64,000 bases of DNA from Luteimonas abyssi (GTDB lineage: Bacteria; Pseudomonadota; Gammaproteobacteria; Xanthomonadales; Xanthomonadaceae): NCBI RefSeq assembly GCF_001482195.1, contig NZ_KQ759763.1:2444636-2508635 (forward strand). Reading direction: 5' to 3'. The translations under genes and the position numbers were made by a program. The notes beneath the pieces were generated by a model. The model ran no database searches. It was given only the letters and a program-made list of their open reading frames with translations, and had not been told where the DNA came from. How positions within the stretch are numbered: position 1 is the first letter of the stretch; every line of letters begins with the position of its first letter. Positions 21,571 through 30,127 of the stretch are shown here, in pieces.

Positions 21571-23361
21571 ATGAGCCAGTACCGGGTCCCCCTGACCGAC
21601 ATCCGTTTCGCCCTGCACGACGTGCTCGACGCCGGCACCTTGTTCGCGCGCCTCGGGTTGGACGACGCCAGCCGCGACATCGTCGATGCCGTGCTCGACG
21701 AAGGCGCGCGGTTCGCCGAGACGGTGCTGGCTCCGCTCAACCGCGTCGGCGACGAAATCGGCTGCGCGCACGACAAGGCCACCGGCGCGGTCACCACGCC
21801 GCCGGGGTTTCGCGACGCCTACGCGCAGTACGTGGACGGCGGCTGGTCCGGGCTGACCGCCGAGCCTGCCTACGGCGGCCAGGGCCTGCCGCACCTGCTC
21901 GGCACCACGATCAAGGAAATGATCGACGCCGCGAACCTCGCCTGGGGCAACTTCCCGCTGCTGTCGCACGGCGCGGTCGAGGCGTTGCTGCACCATGGCG
22001 AGGACTGGCAGCGCGAAGCGTTCCTCAAACCCCTGGTGGACGGGCGATGGACCGGCACCATGTGCCTGACCGAGCCGCACGCCGGCACCGACCTCGGCCT
22101 GCTGCGCACACGTGCAGTGCCTCGCGAGGACGGCAGTTACGCCATCAGCGGCACCAAGATCTTCATCACCGCTGGCGAGCACGACATGACCGAGAACATC
22201 GTGCATCTCGTGCTGGCCAAGCTGCCGGATGCACCGGCCGGCAGCCGCGGCATCTCGCTGTTCGTGGTGCCCAAACGCCGCGTCGCCCGCGACGGCCGCC
22301 TCGGCGATGTCAATGCGGTGCACTGCGGGGCGATCGAGCACAAGATGGGCATCCACGGTTCCGCCACCTGCGTGCTGAACTTCGACGACGCCGAAGGCTT
22401 TCTGGTCGGCGCGCCGAACAAGGGCCTGATGGCGATGTTCACCATGATGAACTCCGCCCGCCTGGCGGTCGGCCTGCAGGGTCTGGGCCTGTCCGACCGC
22501 GCACTGCAGAACGCAGCCCGCTACGCCAACGAGCGCCTGCAGTCGCGTGCCCCGGCAGGCCCCGCGTTTCCCGACAAGGTCGCCGACCCGATCATCGTCC
22601 ACCCCGATGTCCGCCGCATGCTGCTCACCTGCAAGGCGCTGGTGGAGGGTGGACGCCTGCTCGGCTACCACGCCGCGTCGTTGCTCGACGTCCTCGGCCA
22701 CGCCCAGGACACGGACGAGCGCGCCGATGCCGATGCGCTGCTCGGTTTCCTGACCCCGATCGTCAAGGCCTGCCTGACCGAGTGGGGTGTGGAGTGCACC
22801 TACCATGCGCTGCAGTGTTTCGGCGGTCACGGCTACATCCACGAGCACGGCATGGAGCAGCTCGCACGCGATGCGCGCATCACCACGCTCTACGAAGGCA
22901 CCACGGGCATCCAGGCGCTCGACCTGGTCGGCCGCAAGCTGCTGCAGCTGCAGGGCGCGGGTCTCAAGGTCTTCCTCGGCATGGTGCACACGTTCTGCCG
23001 GACCCATGCCGAAGACGACACCCTGCGCGAGTTCGTCGGCCCGCTGGCCGCGGCGGCCGCCGAGTGGCAGACGCTCAGTGGGGACATCGCCCAGCGAGCG
23101 CAACGCGATCCCGACGAAGCCGGCGCCGCCAGCGTCGACTACCTGTTCTATTCCGGCTACGTCGCCCTCGCCTACTGGTGGGCGCGCAGCGTCGCCGCGG
23201 CCGAGGCCTCGACGCATCCGGAAGCGTTCAAGACCGCGAAGCGCGAGACGGCGCGCTTCTACTACGCCCGCATCCTGCCGCGCACGCTCGCCCACCGCGC
23301 CGCGATCCAGAGCGGCGCGGCCTCGTTGATGACGCTCGATGCGGAGGCGTTCGGCGCCTGA
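21571..23361 (+). CDS. Acyl-CoA dehydrogenase with extended C-terminal domain
   Basis: This 596-residue flavoprotein belongs to the long acyl-CoA dehydrogenase group that carries an extra C-terminal domain. Visible motifs are the FAD-binding MCLTEPHAGTDLGLLRT, the substrate-side ISGTKIFITAGEHD, the FGGHGYIHEHGMEQ stretch and the catalytic-base region ITTLYEGTTGIQ with Glu442. It would catalyse the first step of beta-oxidation of a fatty acyl-CoA, passing electrons to ETF. Chain-length preference cannot be read from the sequence. It is not in an obvious fad operon: it lies between a lipoprotein and an HNH nuclease gene, 111 nt after the former. Confidence 0.93.
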   Translation: MSQYRVPLTDIRFALHDVLDAGTLFARLGLDDASRDIVDAVLDEGARFAETVLAPLNRVGDEIGCAHDKATGAVTTPPGFRDAYAQYVDGGWSGLTAEPAYGGQGLPHLLGTTIKEMIDAANLAWGNFPLLSHGAVEALLHHGEDWQREAFLKPLVDGRWTGTMCLTEPHAGTDLGLLRTRAVPREDGSYAISGTKIFITAGEHDMTENIVHLVLAKLPDAPAGSRGISLFVVPKRRVARDGRLGDVNAVHCGAIEHKMGIHGSATCVLNFDDAEGFLVGAPNKGLMAMFTMMNSARLAVGLQGLGLSDRALQNAARYANERLQSRAPAGPAFPDKVADPIIVHPDVRRMLLTCKALVEGGRLLGYHAASLLDVLGHAQDTDERADADALLGFLTPIVKACLTEWGVECTYHALQCFGGHGYIHEHGMEQLARDARITTLYEGTTGIQALDLVGRKLLQLQGAGLKVFLGMVHTFCRTHAEDDTLREFVGPLAAAAAEWQTLSGDIAQRAQRDPDEAGAASVDYLFYSGYVALAYWWARSVAAAEASTHPEAFKTAKRETARFYYARILPRTLAHRAAIQSGAASLMTLDAEAFGA

Positions 23362-23477
23362 GCGCGGGTCGTTGCGATCGCCTGACGCGGCGCCACGCGA
23401 TCCGCGCAGTGCGATCCGGCGCCTGTGGCAGGGCGCATATGCAAACCGTCACGCTTCCGGTATAAGCTGTTTTCCCG

Positions 23478-24152
23478 ATGAGGGACGACAGAGCACCGCT
23501 CCGTTTGATCCGCACCGGCTCCGGACAGGCGCCGGTCTCCGGGAGTCCTTTCGCGCACGCCGACGATGGCCCATCGCCTCTTCGTCTCGATCACGTCCGC
23601 CTGCTCTCCCTGGATGCCCACGGCCGGGTCCTCGACTGGATGAGCTGGCAGGATGCCGTCTGCCTGTACGCACGCGGCGCGGTCGCCTGGACCCTGGGCG
23701 ATCCTTGCCTGCACGTGCATGGCGGCGTCAACCGCTTCAGTGGCGAGCGCAGCGTGCTGGCCCTTCATCCGATCGTGGCCGCACGCGGGCACGTGCGCAC
23801 CAAGCGTTTCGACCCGACGCCCGCGCTGAGCAACACCGCGCTGTTCGCACGTGACCAGCACCTGTGCCTGTACTGCGGCCAGACCTTCTCCCGGCAGGTG
23901 CTGACCCGCGACCATGTCAAACCGCTGTCGCAGGGCGGCCGCGACCGCTGGGAGAACGTGGTCAGTGCCTGCTTCCCATGCAATTCGCGCAAGGGCGGGC
24001 GTACGCCGACCCAGGCCGGCATGCCGCTGATCGCAGTGCCTTACCGGCCGAGCTGGGTCGAACACCTGATTCTTTCGAACCGCAACATTCTCGCGGACCA
24101 GATGGCGTTCCTGAAACACCACCTGCCGAAAAAGCACGCCCGCGACCGCTGA
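23478..24152 (+). CDS. Solitary HNH endonuclease
   Basis: This 224-residue protein has a C-terminal McrA-type HNH module. The zinc site is Cys130/Cys133 (CLYC) with Cys165/Cys168 (CFPC), and the nuclease core is Asp145-His146 (RDHVKPLSQGG) plus Asn160 (WENVV) and Asn169. The first 110 residues are not recognisable as a DNA-binding domain but contain the conserved-looking LLSLDAHGRVLDWMSWQDAV segment, seen in a widespread HNH family of proteobacteria. There is no methyltransferase or phage gene next to it, so it is not a plain restriction-modification gene. Function in the cell is unknown; a nicking or repair role is possible. Confidence 0.85.
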   Translation: MRDDRAPLRLIRTGSGQAPVSGSPFAHADDGPSPLRLDHVRLLSLDAHGRVLDWMSWQDAVCLYARGAVAWTLGDPCLHVHGGVNRFSGERSVLALHPIVAARGHVRTKRFDPTPALSNTALFARDQHLCLYCGQTFSRQVLTRDHVKPLSQGGRDRWENVVSACFPCNSRKGGRTPTQAGMPLIAVPYRPSWVEHLILSNRNILADQMAFLKHHLPKKHARDR

Positions 24153-24241
24153 GCGCCGGGATGCAGGCCCGAGCCCCGAAAGCGGCGGCCGGGGCCGCGT
24201 TACACTCCGGCCTCCAACGACACGGCGGACGTCCCTCTTCC

Positions 24242-25324
24242 ATGGCATTGACCATCGGCCTCACCAGCATGGACAAGGCGACCGAGACCGCGCTGCGCGC
24301 GGCGCTTCAGGCCGCCGAGCAGTCTCTGGGCATCGACACCCGGCTCACGTCCGAGAACGACGCCGATTACGTGATCGTCGATATGGACAGCATGTACGGC
24401 CCGATGGGCTGGCTGCGCCTGCACGCCGCCGGCAAGCAGGTCATCGGCCTCACGGCCGCGCCACGCACCCAGGCCGACTTCCGCCTCGGACGTCCGTTCG
24501 ACACCGCTGCGACCGTGGATCTGCTGCAGGCGCTCGCCGCCCACGCACGCACGGCACCGCCGCCCTCGGATGCGCAGCCCGTCGACACCGCGCTGGAAAC
24601 GCCCACGACCACAGCCGCGGCACCGGTCGACGCGGACACCGCACCGACACCGCCCCAGGCTCATGCCACCCCCATCGCCCCGGCACAGGCGCCGGCGCCG
24701 GACCTCTCGCCGGCAGCGTCGCTCCAGACCGCTGCCGCCTCCACGGACGCACCGCCCCCTGCCGATCCACGCCCTCTGGGCGACTGGCTGCAGCCGGGCT
24801 CGCTGCACGGCCGGGTGCGGCTGCAGCGTGAGGGCAGCCCGGCACTGTGGATCGATGCCGACGCCCGGACCTACGTCGGTCCCGCCCAGCTGAAGGCGCT
24901 GGACGCCTGTTTCGGCGAACCATTGGCGGCGTCGGACTTCGAACCCGTCGACACCGCCGCCTGGGACGCCGGCACCGTGGGCAGCGCGCCGCAGCCGCTG
25001 GTGCGGCTGTCCTGGTATTCGGGCCTGCTCGCCGGCAACGGCACGCTGTTGCCGGGTCACGACCCGGACGCCCGCTACCGGTTGCTCAAGTGGCCACAGA
25101 CCGAGCGCGAGTTCCCGCGCCATTTCCGCATCGCCACGGCGATGATGAAAGGCCCGGCCACCCTGGCCGATATCGCCCGGGCCAGCGGCACGTCCGCCGA
25201 CGAAGTCGCCGACTTCGTGAACGCCAGCCTGGTGACCGGCTTCGCCGAAGCCGGAGAGGAGTCGGCCCCGGAAACCGCGCCGCCACCCCGGCAGGGCCTG
25301 TTCAGTCGCTTCATCCGCAAGTAG
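24242..25324 (+). CDS. Orphan three-part protein upstream of dxs (unknown function)
   Basis: I do not recognise a named family. The 360-residue protein starts at 24242 ([18 protein letters not shown]); a longer in-frame ORF overlaps the HNH gene and is unlikely. Residues 1-100 look like a small alpha/beta domain (a [15 protein letters not shown] strand-turn, then [21 protein letters not shown]) recalling a receiver-like fold. Residues about 103-180 are a Pro/Ala/Thr-rich linker. Residues 180-360 form a second domain that ends in a winged-helix-like stretch ([25 protein letters not shown]) and a basic tail. It ends 64 nt before dxs, whose ribosome-binding region directly follows, so co-transcription is plausible. 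Confidence 0.6.
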   Translation: MALTIGLTSMDKATETALRAALQAAEQSLGIDTRLTSENDADYVIVDMDSMYGPMGWLRLHAAGKQVIGLTAAPRTQADFRLGRPFDTAATVDLLQALAAHARTAPPPSDAQPVDTALETPTTTAAAPVDADTAPTPPQAHATPIAPAQAPAPDLSPAASLQTAAASTDAPPPADPRPLGDWLQPGSLHGRVRLQREGSPALWIDADARTYVGPAQLKALDACFGEPLAASDFEPVDTAAWDAGTVGSAPQPLVRLSWYSGLLAGNGTLLPGHDPDARYRLLKWPQTEREFPRHFRIATAMMKGPATLADIARASGTSADEVADFVNASLVTGFAEAGEESAPETAPPPRQGLFSRFIRK

Positions 25325-25388
25325 CGATTCCCGCCCGCATCGATGCAGGTTTCTTGCCCCCCGCGACGGGGGGGAGGAAAATGCCGGA

Positions 25389-27302
25389 ATGACCGATTCC
25401 ACGCGCTATCCGCGGTTGTCCCGCATCGATTCTCCCGCTGACCTGCGCCGTTTCGACGAAGCCGAGTTGCCGGCCATCGCCGACGAACTGCGCGCCTACC
25501 TGATCGAGTCGGTGGGCCGCAGCGGCGGACACTTCGGCGCCGGACTGGGGGTGATCGAACTCACCACCGCCCTGCACTACCTCTACGACACCCCGAACGA
25601 CCGCATCGTCTGGGACGTCGGCCACCAGTGCTATCCGCACAAGATCCTCACCGGCCGGCGCGACGCCATCCACACCGTCAAGCAGAAGGATGGCGTGGCG
25701 CCGTTCCCCAAGCGCGAGGAATCCGAGTACGACACCTTCGGCGTCGGCCATTCCAGCACCTCGATCTCCGCCGCGCTGGGCATGGCGATCGCCAACGCGC
25801 ATGCCGGCAACGACCGCAAGGTGGTGGCGGTGATCGGCGACGGCGCGATGACCGCCGGCATGGCCTACGAGGCGCTCAACCATGCCGGCGGCATGGCCTC
25901 CGAGCCGGACCTGCTGGTGATCCTCAACGACAACCGCATGTCCATCAGCGAGGCGGTGGGTGGCCTGACCCGCATGCTCGGCCGCATGACCAGCAGCCAG
26001 ACCCTCAACGCCCTGCGCGAGGGCGGCAAGAAGCTGCTCGGCGACAAGCGCAGCAGCGCGCCGGCGCGCTTCGTGCGGCGCTGGGAGGAACACTGGAAGG
26101 GCATGTTCGTCCCGTCCACCCTGTTCGAGGAAATGGGCTTCCACTACACCGGCCCCATCGACGGCAACGACGTCGAGGAGGTGGTCGGCGCGCTGAAGAC
26201 GCTCAAGGGCCTGAAGGGTCCGCAGCTTCTGCACGTGATCACCACCAAGGGCAAGGGCTACGAGCGCGCCGAGGGCGACCAGATCGGCTACCACGCGGTG
26301 TCGCCGTTCGATCCGGTCCAAGGCGTGGTCGCCAAGGGTGGCGCCAAGAAACCCACCTACACGGACGTGTTCTCGGACTGGCTGTGCGACGCCGCCGCCG
26401 ACGAACCGCGCCTGCTCGGCATCACCCCCGCGATGCGCGAGGGCTCCGGCCTGGTGCGGTTCTCGAAGGAATACCCTGAGCGCTACTTCGACGTCGCCAT
26501 CGCCGAGCAGCATGCGGTGACGCTGGCTGCGGGCATGGCCGTCGAAGGGGCGAAACCCGTGGTCGCGATCTACTCGACCTTCCTGCAGCGCGGCTACGAC
26601 CAGTTGGTCCACGACGTCGCGATTCAGAAGCTCGACGTGCTGTTCGCGATCGACCGTGCCGGCGTCGTCGGCCCCGACGGCGCCACCCATGCCGGCAATC
26701 TCGACCTGAGCTTCCTGCGCTGCGTGCCGCACATGGTGGTGATGGCGCCGGCCGACGAACGCGAGTGCCGGCAGATGCTCACCACCGGCCTCCGTTTCGA
26801 AGGCCCGGCTGCCGTGCGCTACCCGCGCGGCAGCGGCACCGGTGTGGCCGCCGGCCGCGATCTCGACACCCTGCCGATCGGCAAGGCCGACCTGCGCCGG
26901 CGTGGGCATCGGATCGCCCTGCTCGCGTTCGGCGCGCTGGTGCCGGCCGCGCAGGAAGTGGGCGAGGCGCTCGACGTCACCGTGGTCAACATGCGTTTCG
27001 TCAAGCCGCTCGACCGCGACCTGATCCTGCAACTGGCGCGCGACCACGACGGCTTCGTGACCCTGGAGGACAACGTGGTGATGGGCGGCGCCGGATCGGG
27101 CGTGGCCGAACTGCTCAACGCCGAGGACATCGCCCTGCCGATCCTGCATCTGGGTCTGCCCGACGCCTTCCAGCACCACGCCAGCCGCGAGGACCTGCTG
27201 GCCGAGGCCGGTCTCGACGCCGACGGCATCCGCACCGCGGTGCTGGCCCGCTGGCCCGACCTGGACGCGCCGTCCGCATCGCTGGCGGCCACCGGCAGCT
27301 GA
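25389..27302 (+). CDS. dxs: 1-deoxy-D-xylulose-5-phosphate synthase
   Basis: This 637-residue thiamine-diphosphate enzyme condenses pyruvate and glyceraldehyde 3-phosphate, the first step of the MEP isoprenoid pathway. Signatures in order are [15 protein letters not shown] near residue 77, the thiamine/Mg motif [18 protein letters not shown] with the LNDNRMSIS segment, the [14 protein letters not shown] block with the catalytic Glu, and [15 protein letters not shown] in the middle domain, followed by a transketolase C domain. The length is as expected (about 620-640). The start at 25389 ([20 protein letters not shown]) follows a GGGGAGGA-like region 10 nt upstream. It is convergent with the next gene, and a 14-bp palindrome (27314-27327) after the stop may act as a weak terminator. 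Confidence 0.97.
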   Translation: MTDSTRYPRLSRIDSPADLRRFDEAELPAIADELRAYLIESVGRSGGHFGAGLGVIELTTALHYLYDTPNDRIVWDVGHQCYPHKILTGRRDAIHTVKQKDGVAPFPKREESEYDTFGVGHSSTSISAALGMAIANAHAGNDRKVVAVIGDGAMTAGMAYEALNHAGGMASEPDLLVILNDNRMSISEAVGGLTRMLGRMTSSQTLNALREGGKKLLGDKRSSAPARFVRRWEEHWKGMFVPSTLFEEMGFHYTGPIDGNDVEEVVGALKTLKGLKGPQLLHVITTKGKGYERAEGDQIGYHAVSPFDPVQGVVAKGGAKKPTYTDVFSDWLCDAAADEPRLLGITPAMREGSGLVRFSKEYPERYFDVAIAEQHAVTLAAGMAVEGAKPVVAIYSTFLQRGYDQLVHDVAIQKLDVLFAIDRAGVVGPDGATHAGNLDLSFLRCVPHMVVMAPADERECRQMLTTGLRFEGPAAVRYPRGSGTGVAAGRDLDTLPIGKADLRRRGHRIALLAFGALVPAAQEVGEALDVTVVNMRFVKPLDRDLILQLARDHDGFVTLEDNVVMGGAGSGVAELLNAEDIALPILHLGLPDAFQHHASREDLLAEAGLDADGIRTAVLARWPDLDAPSASLAATGS

Positions 27303-27411
27303 AGATGCACAGACACCCGGCCGGGTGACACGGCTGGGTGGTGCCATCGCTCCAAAACCGGCGCATCGGAAAGGGCGGTCACCCAGACCGCCGAAGCGGC
27401 AGCCCGCAGGG

Positions 27412-28566
27412 TCACCGCGGCGCGGTCTGCCGCGTCCCCGAGGCGCCGCCATCTGCCGACGCCTCGGGCTCCGCGTCGCGGGCATCCGGTGACGGCCGAG
27501 GCGCTGTCGCCGCATCGTCGGGCTCCACGATCTCGTATCCCCGTTCGCGCAGCCGCGCCAGCAGACCGGTCCCGCCCCACAGCAGCGAGACCGGCAAGGC
27601 CGACACCGTCGACGCGTTGCGCGCCAACGCCGCCTCCGCCGCCTGCAACCACGCCTGCAACGCCCGTTCGTTCAGCGCGTCCAGACCGAGCCGCTGCCCG
27701 AGCGTGTGCGACGTGATCGCCTGCACGCAGGCCCGGTACTGGCTCTCGAATCCGGTCCGGCGCAGGTAACCGACATCGCCGAGCGCCCACGCATTGGCGC
27801 GGGCGCGCATGTTTTCCAGGTCCTGCTCGATGCGATCCAGCGTCAGGCTGAAACACGATCCGTCGTCGAGATCCGACTGCGAGAACTCGCGCAGCACGCC
27901 GCGCGGGTCCTCGATGTCCATCCGCACCACCGTCTCGGTCACCGGGACCTGGTGCCGCCTCGCCGCACGCCGCAGCACCGGCTCGACCACGCGCGCGTCG
28001 TCGAGGCCGGATTGTTCGATCGCGGCCTCGTACAAGGCGTGTGCAGCGAAGATGGGACGCCAGCGTTCGACACCCCGGTCCCGCCCCAGGTAGCGCGCCT
28101 TCAGCGGCAGCCAGCGTGCGTACTCGTCCTGTGGCACCCGCTCGGCCAGCGTGCGCCCGTCGGGATTGCGGCGCGCCCGCAACATCGCCGGGACCATGGT
28201 CAGCCCACGCAGGCGCCCCACGCCCGCATCCAGAACGTAGGCCGGCGGCAGCACCACTTCCTGCGACCGGGCGACCAGCCCCTCCACCTCGGCCGACATC
28301 CAGCGCAGCCGGCGCGGCAGGGGCTCCAGCGTGCCGACGATCCACAGCGTGTGCCCGCCCGACACCACCCGCCACAAGCCCGGGCCCGGCTGATCGCCGG
28401 ACACCACCAGCGTGTCCAGATCGACGATGTCCGTCGAGGCCGCCGGGGCGGACGGCACGTCGGTGAGCGACCCGCCGCCCGCTGGAGGTGCCAGCGACGA
28501 CGGTGCTGCCATGGCCTGGCCGACACACGACACGAGCACGAGGAGCCACGACGACAAGCGGAGCAT
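27412..28566 (-). CDS. TraB/GumN family protein
   Basis: This 384-residue secreted protein has an N-terminal signal peptide (LSSWLLVLVSCVGQAMA) and a domain with the family's opening motif LWIVGTLEPLPRRL (usually GTxHxxP; here the expected His is Glu-Pro), plus further conserved acidic positions and ending in RLRERGYEIVEPDD. TraB/GumN proteins are a heterogeneous metal-dependent family; GumN lies next to the xanthan genes in Xanthomonas, but its function is unclear. The change in the first motif might mean loss of catalysis. The start at 28566 is chosen because the signal peptide begins there; the longer ORF start at 28695 adds 43 unrelated residues. A disordered acidic tail (residues about 355-384) follows the domain. 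Confidence 0.78.
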   Translation of the reverse strand: MLRLSSWLLVLVSCVGQAMAAPSSLAPPAGGGSLTDVPSAPAASTDIVDLDTLVVSGDQPGPGLWRVVSGGHTLWIVGTLEPLPRRLRWMSAEVEGLVARSQEVVLPPAYVLDAGVGRLRGLTMVPAMLRARRNPDGRTLAERVPQDEYARWLPLKARYLGRDRGVERWRPIFAAHALYEAAIEQSGLDDARVVEPVLRRAARRHQVPVTETVVRMDIEDPRGVLREFSQSDLDDGSCFSLTLDRIEQDLENMRARANAWALGDVGYLRRTGFESQYRACVQAITSHTLGQRLGLDALNERALQAWLQAAEAALARNASTVSALPVSLLWGGTGLLARLRERGYEIVEPDDAATAPRPSPDARDAEPEASADGGASGTRQTAPR

Positions 28567-28732
28567 CGGTTTCCGGCCAGGGCGGGACGCCCGCAGTATT
28601 GCCCAACGACAGCGGCGCGAGGACAGCGGCGCCGACCAGAAGCGATCCCGCGAGCAGATGGATCGACGACCTCCTGCGACCACAGCCCGCGCCAATGCCG
28701 TCCCGGTCGGGCTCGACGCGCCGGGCCGACGC

Positions 28733-29095
28733 CTAGATCTTGCGCTCGCGCGTCGGCCCGCTGGTCAGGCTGGGATCGTTCGATTCGCCGCTGGGGTTTT
28801 GATCGCGTGCGTACTGGCGCCCTTTCGAAGCCGCGCGATCACGCACCGCAGCGGCATCCTTGTCGTCCAGTTCGACACGCTCGCGTTCGCGCGTCTCGTC
28901 CCGGGCGCCATCGTCTCCGCCTCGGTCGTCGCGTGCGCTGTCGTCGTGGTCGCGACCCGGCTCATCCACCGGCGCGTGGTCGCGCCCCGGCGCGTTGGGA
29001 TCGGGCGCGTTGTCGTGCGGCTCCCGGACGGGGGCCTTGTCGTCGTCGGGCTCTTCGTGCGGCGGCGGTGCGCCGCGTCCGCTCTGGGAGGTCAT
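28733..29095 (-). CDS. Small, highly charged disordered protein (unknown function)
   Basis: This 120-residue ORF starts at 29095 (MTSQSGRGAPPPHEEPD), with AGGAG 5 nt upstream. It has no hydrophobic segment and is made almost entirely of Asp, Glu, Arg, His, Pro and Gly, in runs such as RDHDDSARDDRGGDDGARDE, so it should be intrinsically disordered. The good ribosome-binding site and the strong biased composition argue for a real gene, though the GC-rich context keeps it uncertain. It might act in stress protection or nucleic-acid binding, but nothing shows this. It lies downstream of a tRNA-Pro terminator on the same strand. Confidence 0.55.
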   Translation of the reverse strand: MTSQSGRGAPPPHEEPDDDKAPVREPHDNAPDPNAPGRDHAPVDEPGRDHDDSARDDRGGDDGARDETRERERVELDDKDAAAVRDRAASKGRQYARDQNPSGESNDPSLTSGPTRERKI

Positions 29096-29171
29096 GGCGG
29101 CTCCTCGGACTGGGTTCGCCCCCATCCTCCCGGTTTCCATGTGAAGCGGGCGCCGCCGATGGCCACAAACG

Positions 29172-29205
29172 AAAAAGCGGCCACCGGACATGTCGGCAAG
29201 CCGCT
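29172..29205 (-). terminator. Terminator after tRNA-Pro(GGG)
   Basis: AGCGGC/GCCGCT arms (29176-29181 with 29200-29205) enclose an internal CCG/CGG stem and are followed by TTTTCGTTT on the minus strand. It lies 54 nt downstream of tRNA-Pro. Confidence 0.75.
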
Positions 29206-29258
29206 CAGCGAACACCTGGACAAGCCGCGGAAACGGGCGGCTGGCTCCGGAAATGAGT

Positions 29259-29335
29259 TGGTCGGGGTAGCCGGATTCGAACCGACGACCACTTGTCCCC
29301 CAGACAAGTGCGCTACCAGGCTGCGCTATACCCCG
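29259..29335 (-). tRNA. tRNA-Pro(GGG)
   Basis: Complete 77-nt cloverleaf with acceptor CGGGGTA/TACCCCG, anticodon loop CTGGGGG (anticodon GGG) and encoded CCA. It lies 130 nt after the merR-type gene in the translation cluster, on the same strand. Confidence 0.96.
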
Positions 29336-29465
29336 ACGCGGGGTGGAACATCCGCCGAGGCGGGCCGCCGAAGCGGATGGAACGCCCGCCGAAGCGGGCC
29401 GGCATTATAACGATTTCGCAGGCGCGCGTCGCGCTGTGGACGCGGCGTGCGGAAGGCCGCCTCCG

Positions 29466-29822
29466 TCAGCGCTTCAGCACCTGCAGCACCTCTTCCAGCT
29501 CCATCCGTACCTGGCGCACGACCTGCCCGGTCAGCGCCGATTCCTGCTTGGCGGTCTCGCCTTCCAGTCGCAGGCGGGCGCCACCGATGGTATAGCCCTG
29601 CTCGTACAGCAGCCCGCGGATCTGCCGCACCATCATCACGTCGTGGCGCTGGTAGTAGCGGCGGTTGCCACGGCGCTTGACCGGGCTCAGGCCGGGGAAT
29701 TCGGTCTCCCAGTAGCGCAGCACGTGCGGCTTGACGTCGCACAGCTCGCTGACCTCACCGATGGTGAAGTAGCGCTTGGCGGGGATCGGCGGAAGTTCGC
29801 GATTGCTGCCGGGATCAAGCAT
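29466..29822 (-). CDS. MerR-family transcriptional regulator of the ihfA cluster
   Basis: This 118-residue protein has an N-terminal winged helix-turn-helix with the MerR signature ([22 protein letters not shown]), the second wing [13 protein letters not shown] and a C-terminal helix for dimerisation ([18 protein letters not shown]). There is no ligand-binding domain or conserved Cys cluster, so it belongs to the short YcgE/MlrA-like type whose targets are unknown. I start it at 29822 ([10 protein letters not shown]): GGAGG is 5 nt upstream, and the codon overlaps the ihfA stop by 8 nt. It is a common neighbour of pheST-ihfA in gammaproteobacteria. Confidence 0.88.
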   Translation of the reverse strand: MLDPGSNRELPPIPAKRYFTIGEVSELCDVKPHVLRYWETEFPGLSPVKRRGNRRYYQRHDVMMVRQIRGLLYEQGYTIGGARLRLEGETAKQESALTGQVVRQVRMELEEVLQVLKR

Positions 29823-30114
29823 GACGGCCTCCATAGGCCTCGACGCGTTCCTTGAGCTTCTGCCCCGGCCGGAACGTGACCACCGTGCGGGCGGAGATCG
29901 GAATCTCCTCGCCGGTCTTGGGGTTGCGGCCGGGCCGCTCGTTCTTGCGCCGCAGGTCGAAGTTGCCGAAGCCCGACAGCTTGACCTGCCGTCCGCCCTG
30001 CAGCGCCTCGCGCAGGGCGTCGAAGAAGGCGTCGACGAATTCCTTCGCCTCGCGCTTGTTCAGCCCCACTTCCTCGTAGAGGCGTTCGGCCATCTCTGCC
30101 TTGGTCAGTGCCAT
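29815..30114 (-). CDS. ihfA: Integration host factor subunit alpha
   Basis: This 99-residue HU-family protein has the IHF-alpha signature: opening [20 protein letters not shown], the core [20 protein letters not shown] with the intercalating proline, and the tail [13 protein letters not shown]. As a heterodimer with IhfB it bends DNA sharply at specific sites, aiding transcription, replication and recombination. It follows pheT after 13 nt in the conserved pheS-pheT-ihfA order, and the following merR-type gene overlaps its end, so all are probably one transcript. Confidence 0.97.
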   Translation of the reverse strand: MALTKAEMAERLYEEVGLNKREAKEFVDAFFDALREALQGGRQVKLSGFGNFDLRRKNERPGRNPKTGEEIPISARTVVTFRPGQKLKERVEAYGGRHA

Positions 30115-30127
30115 TGCCGGGCCTCGC

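Noticed and set aside
18949..23295. Minus-strand open frame of 1448 codons opposite ppk, ppx and the acyl-CoA dehydrogenase gene
   Set aside because: It covers several clearly real plus-strand genes, is Arg/Gly/Ala/His-rich low-complexity sequence and has no motif. It is a frame shadow of high-GC coding DNA.
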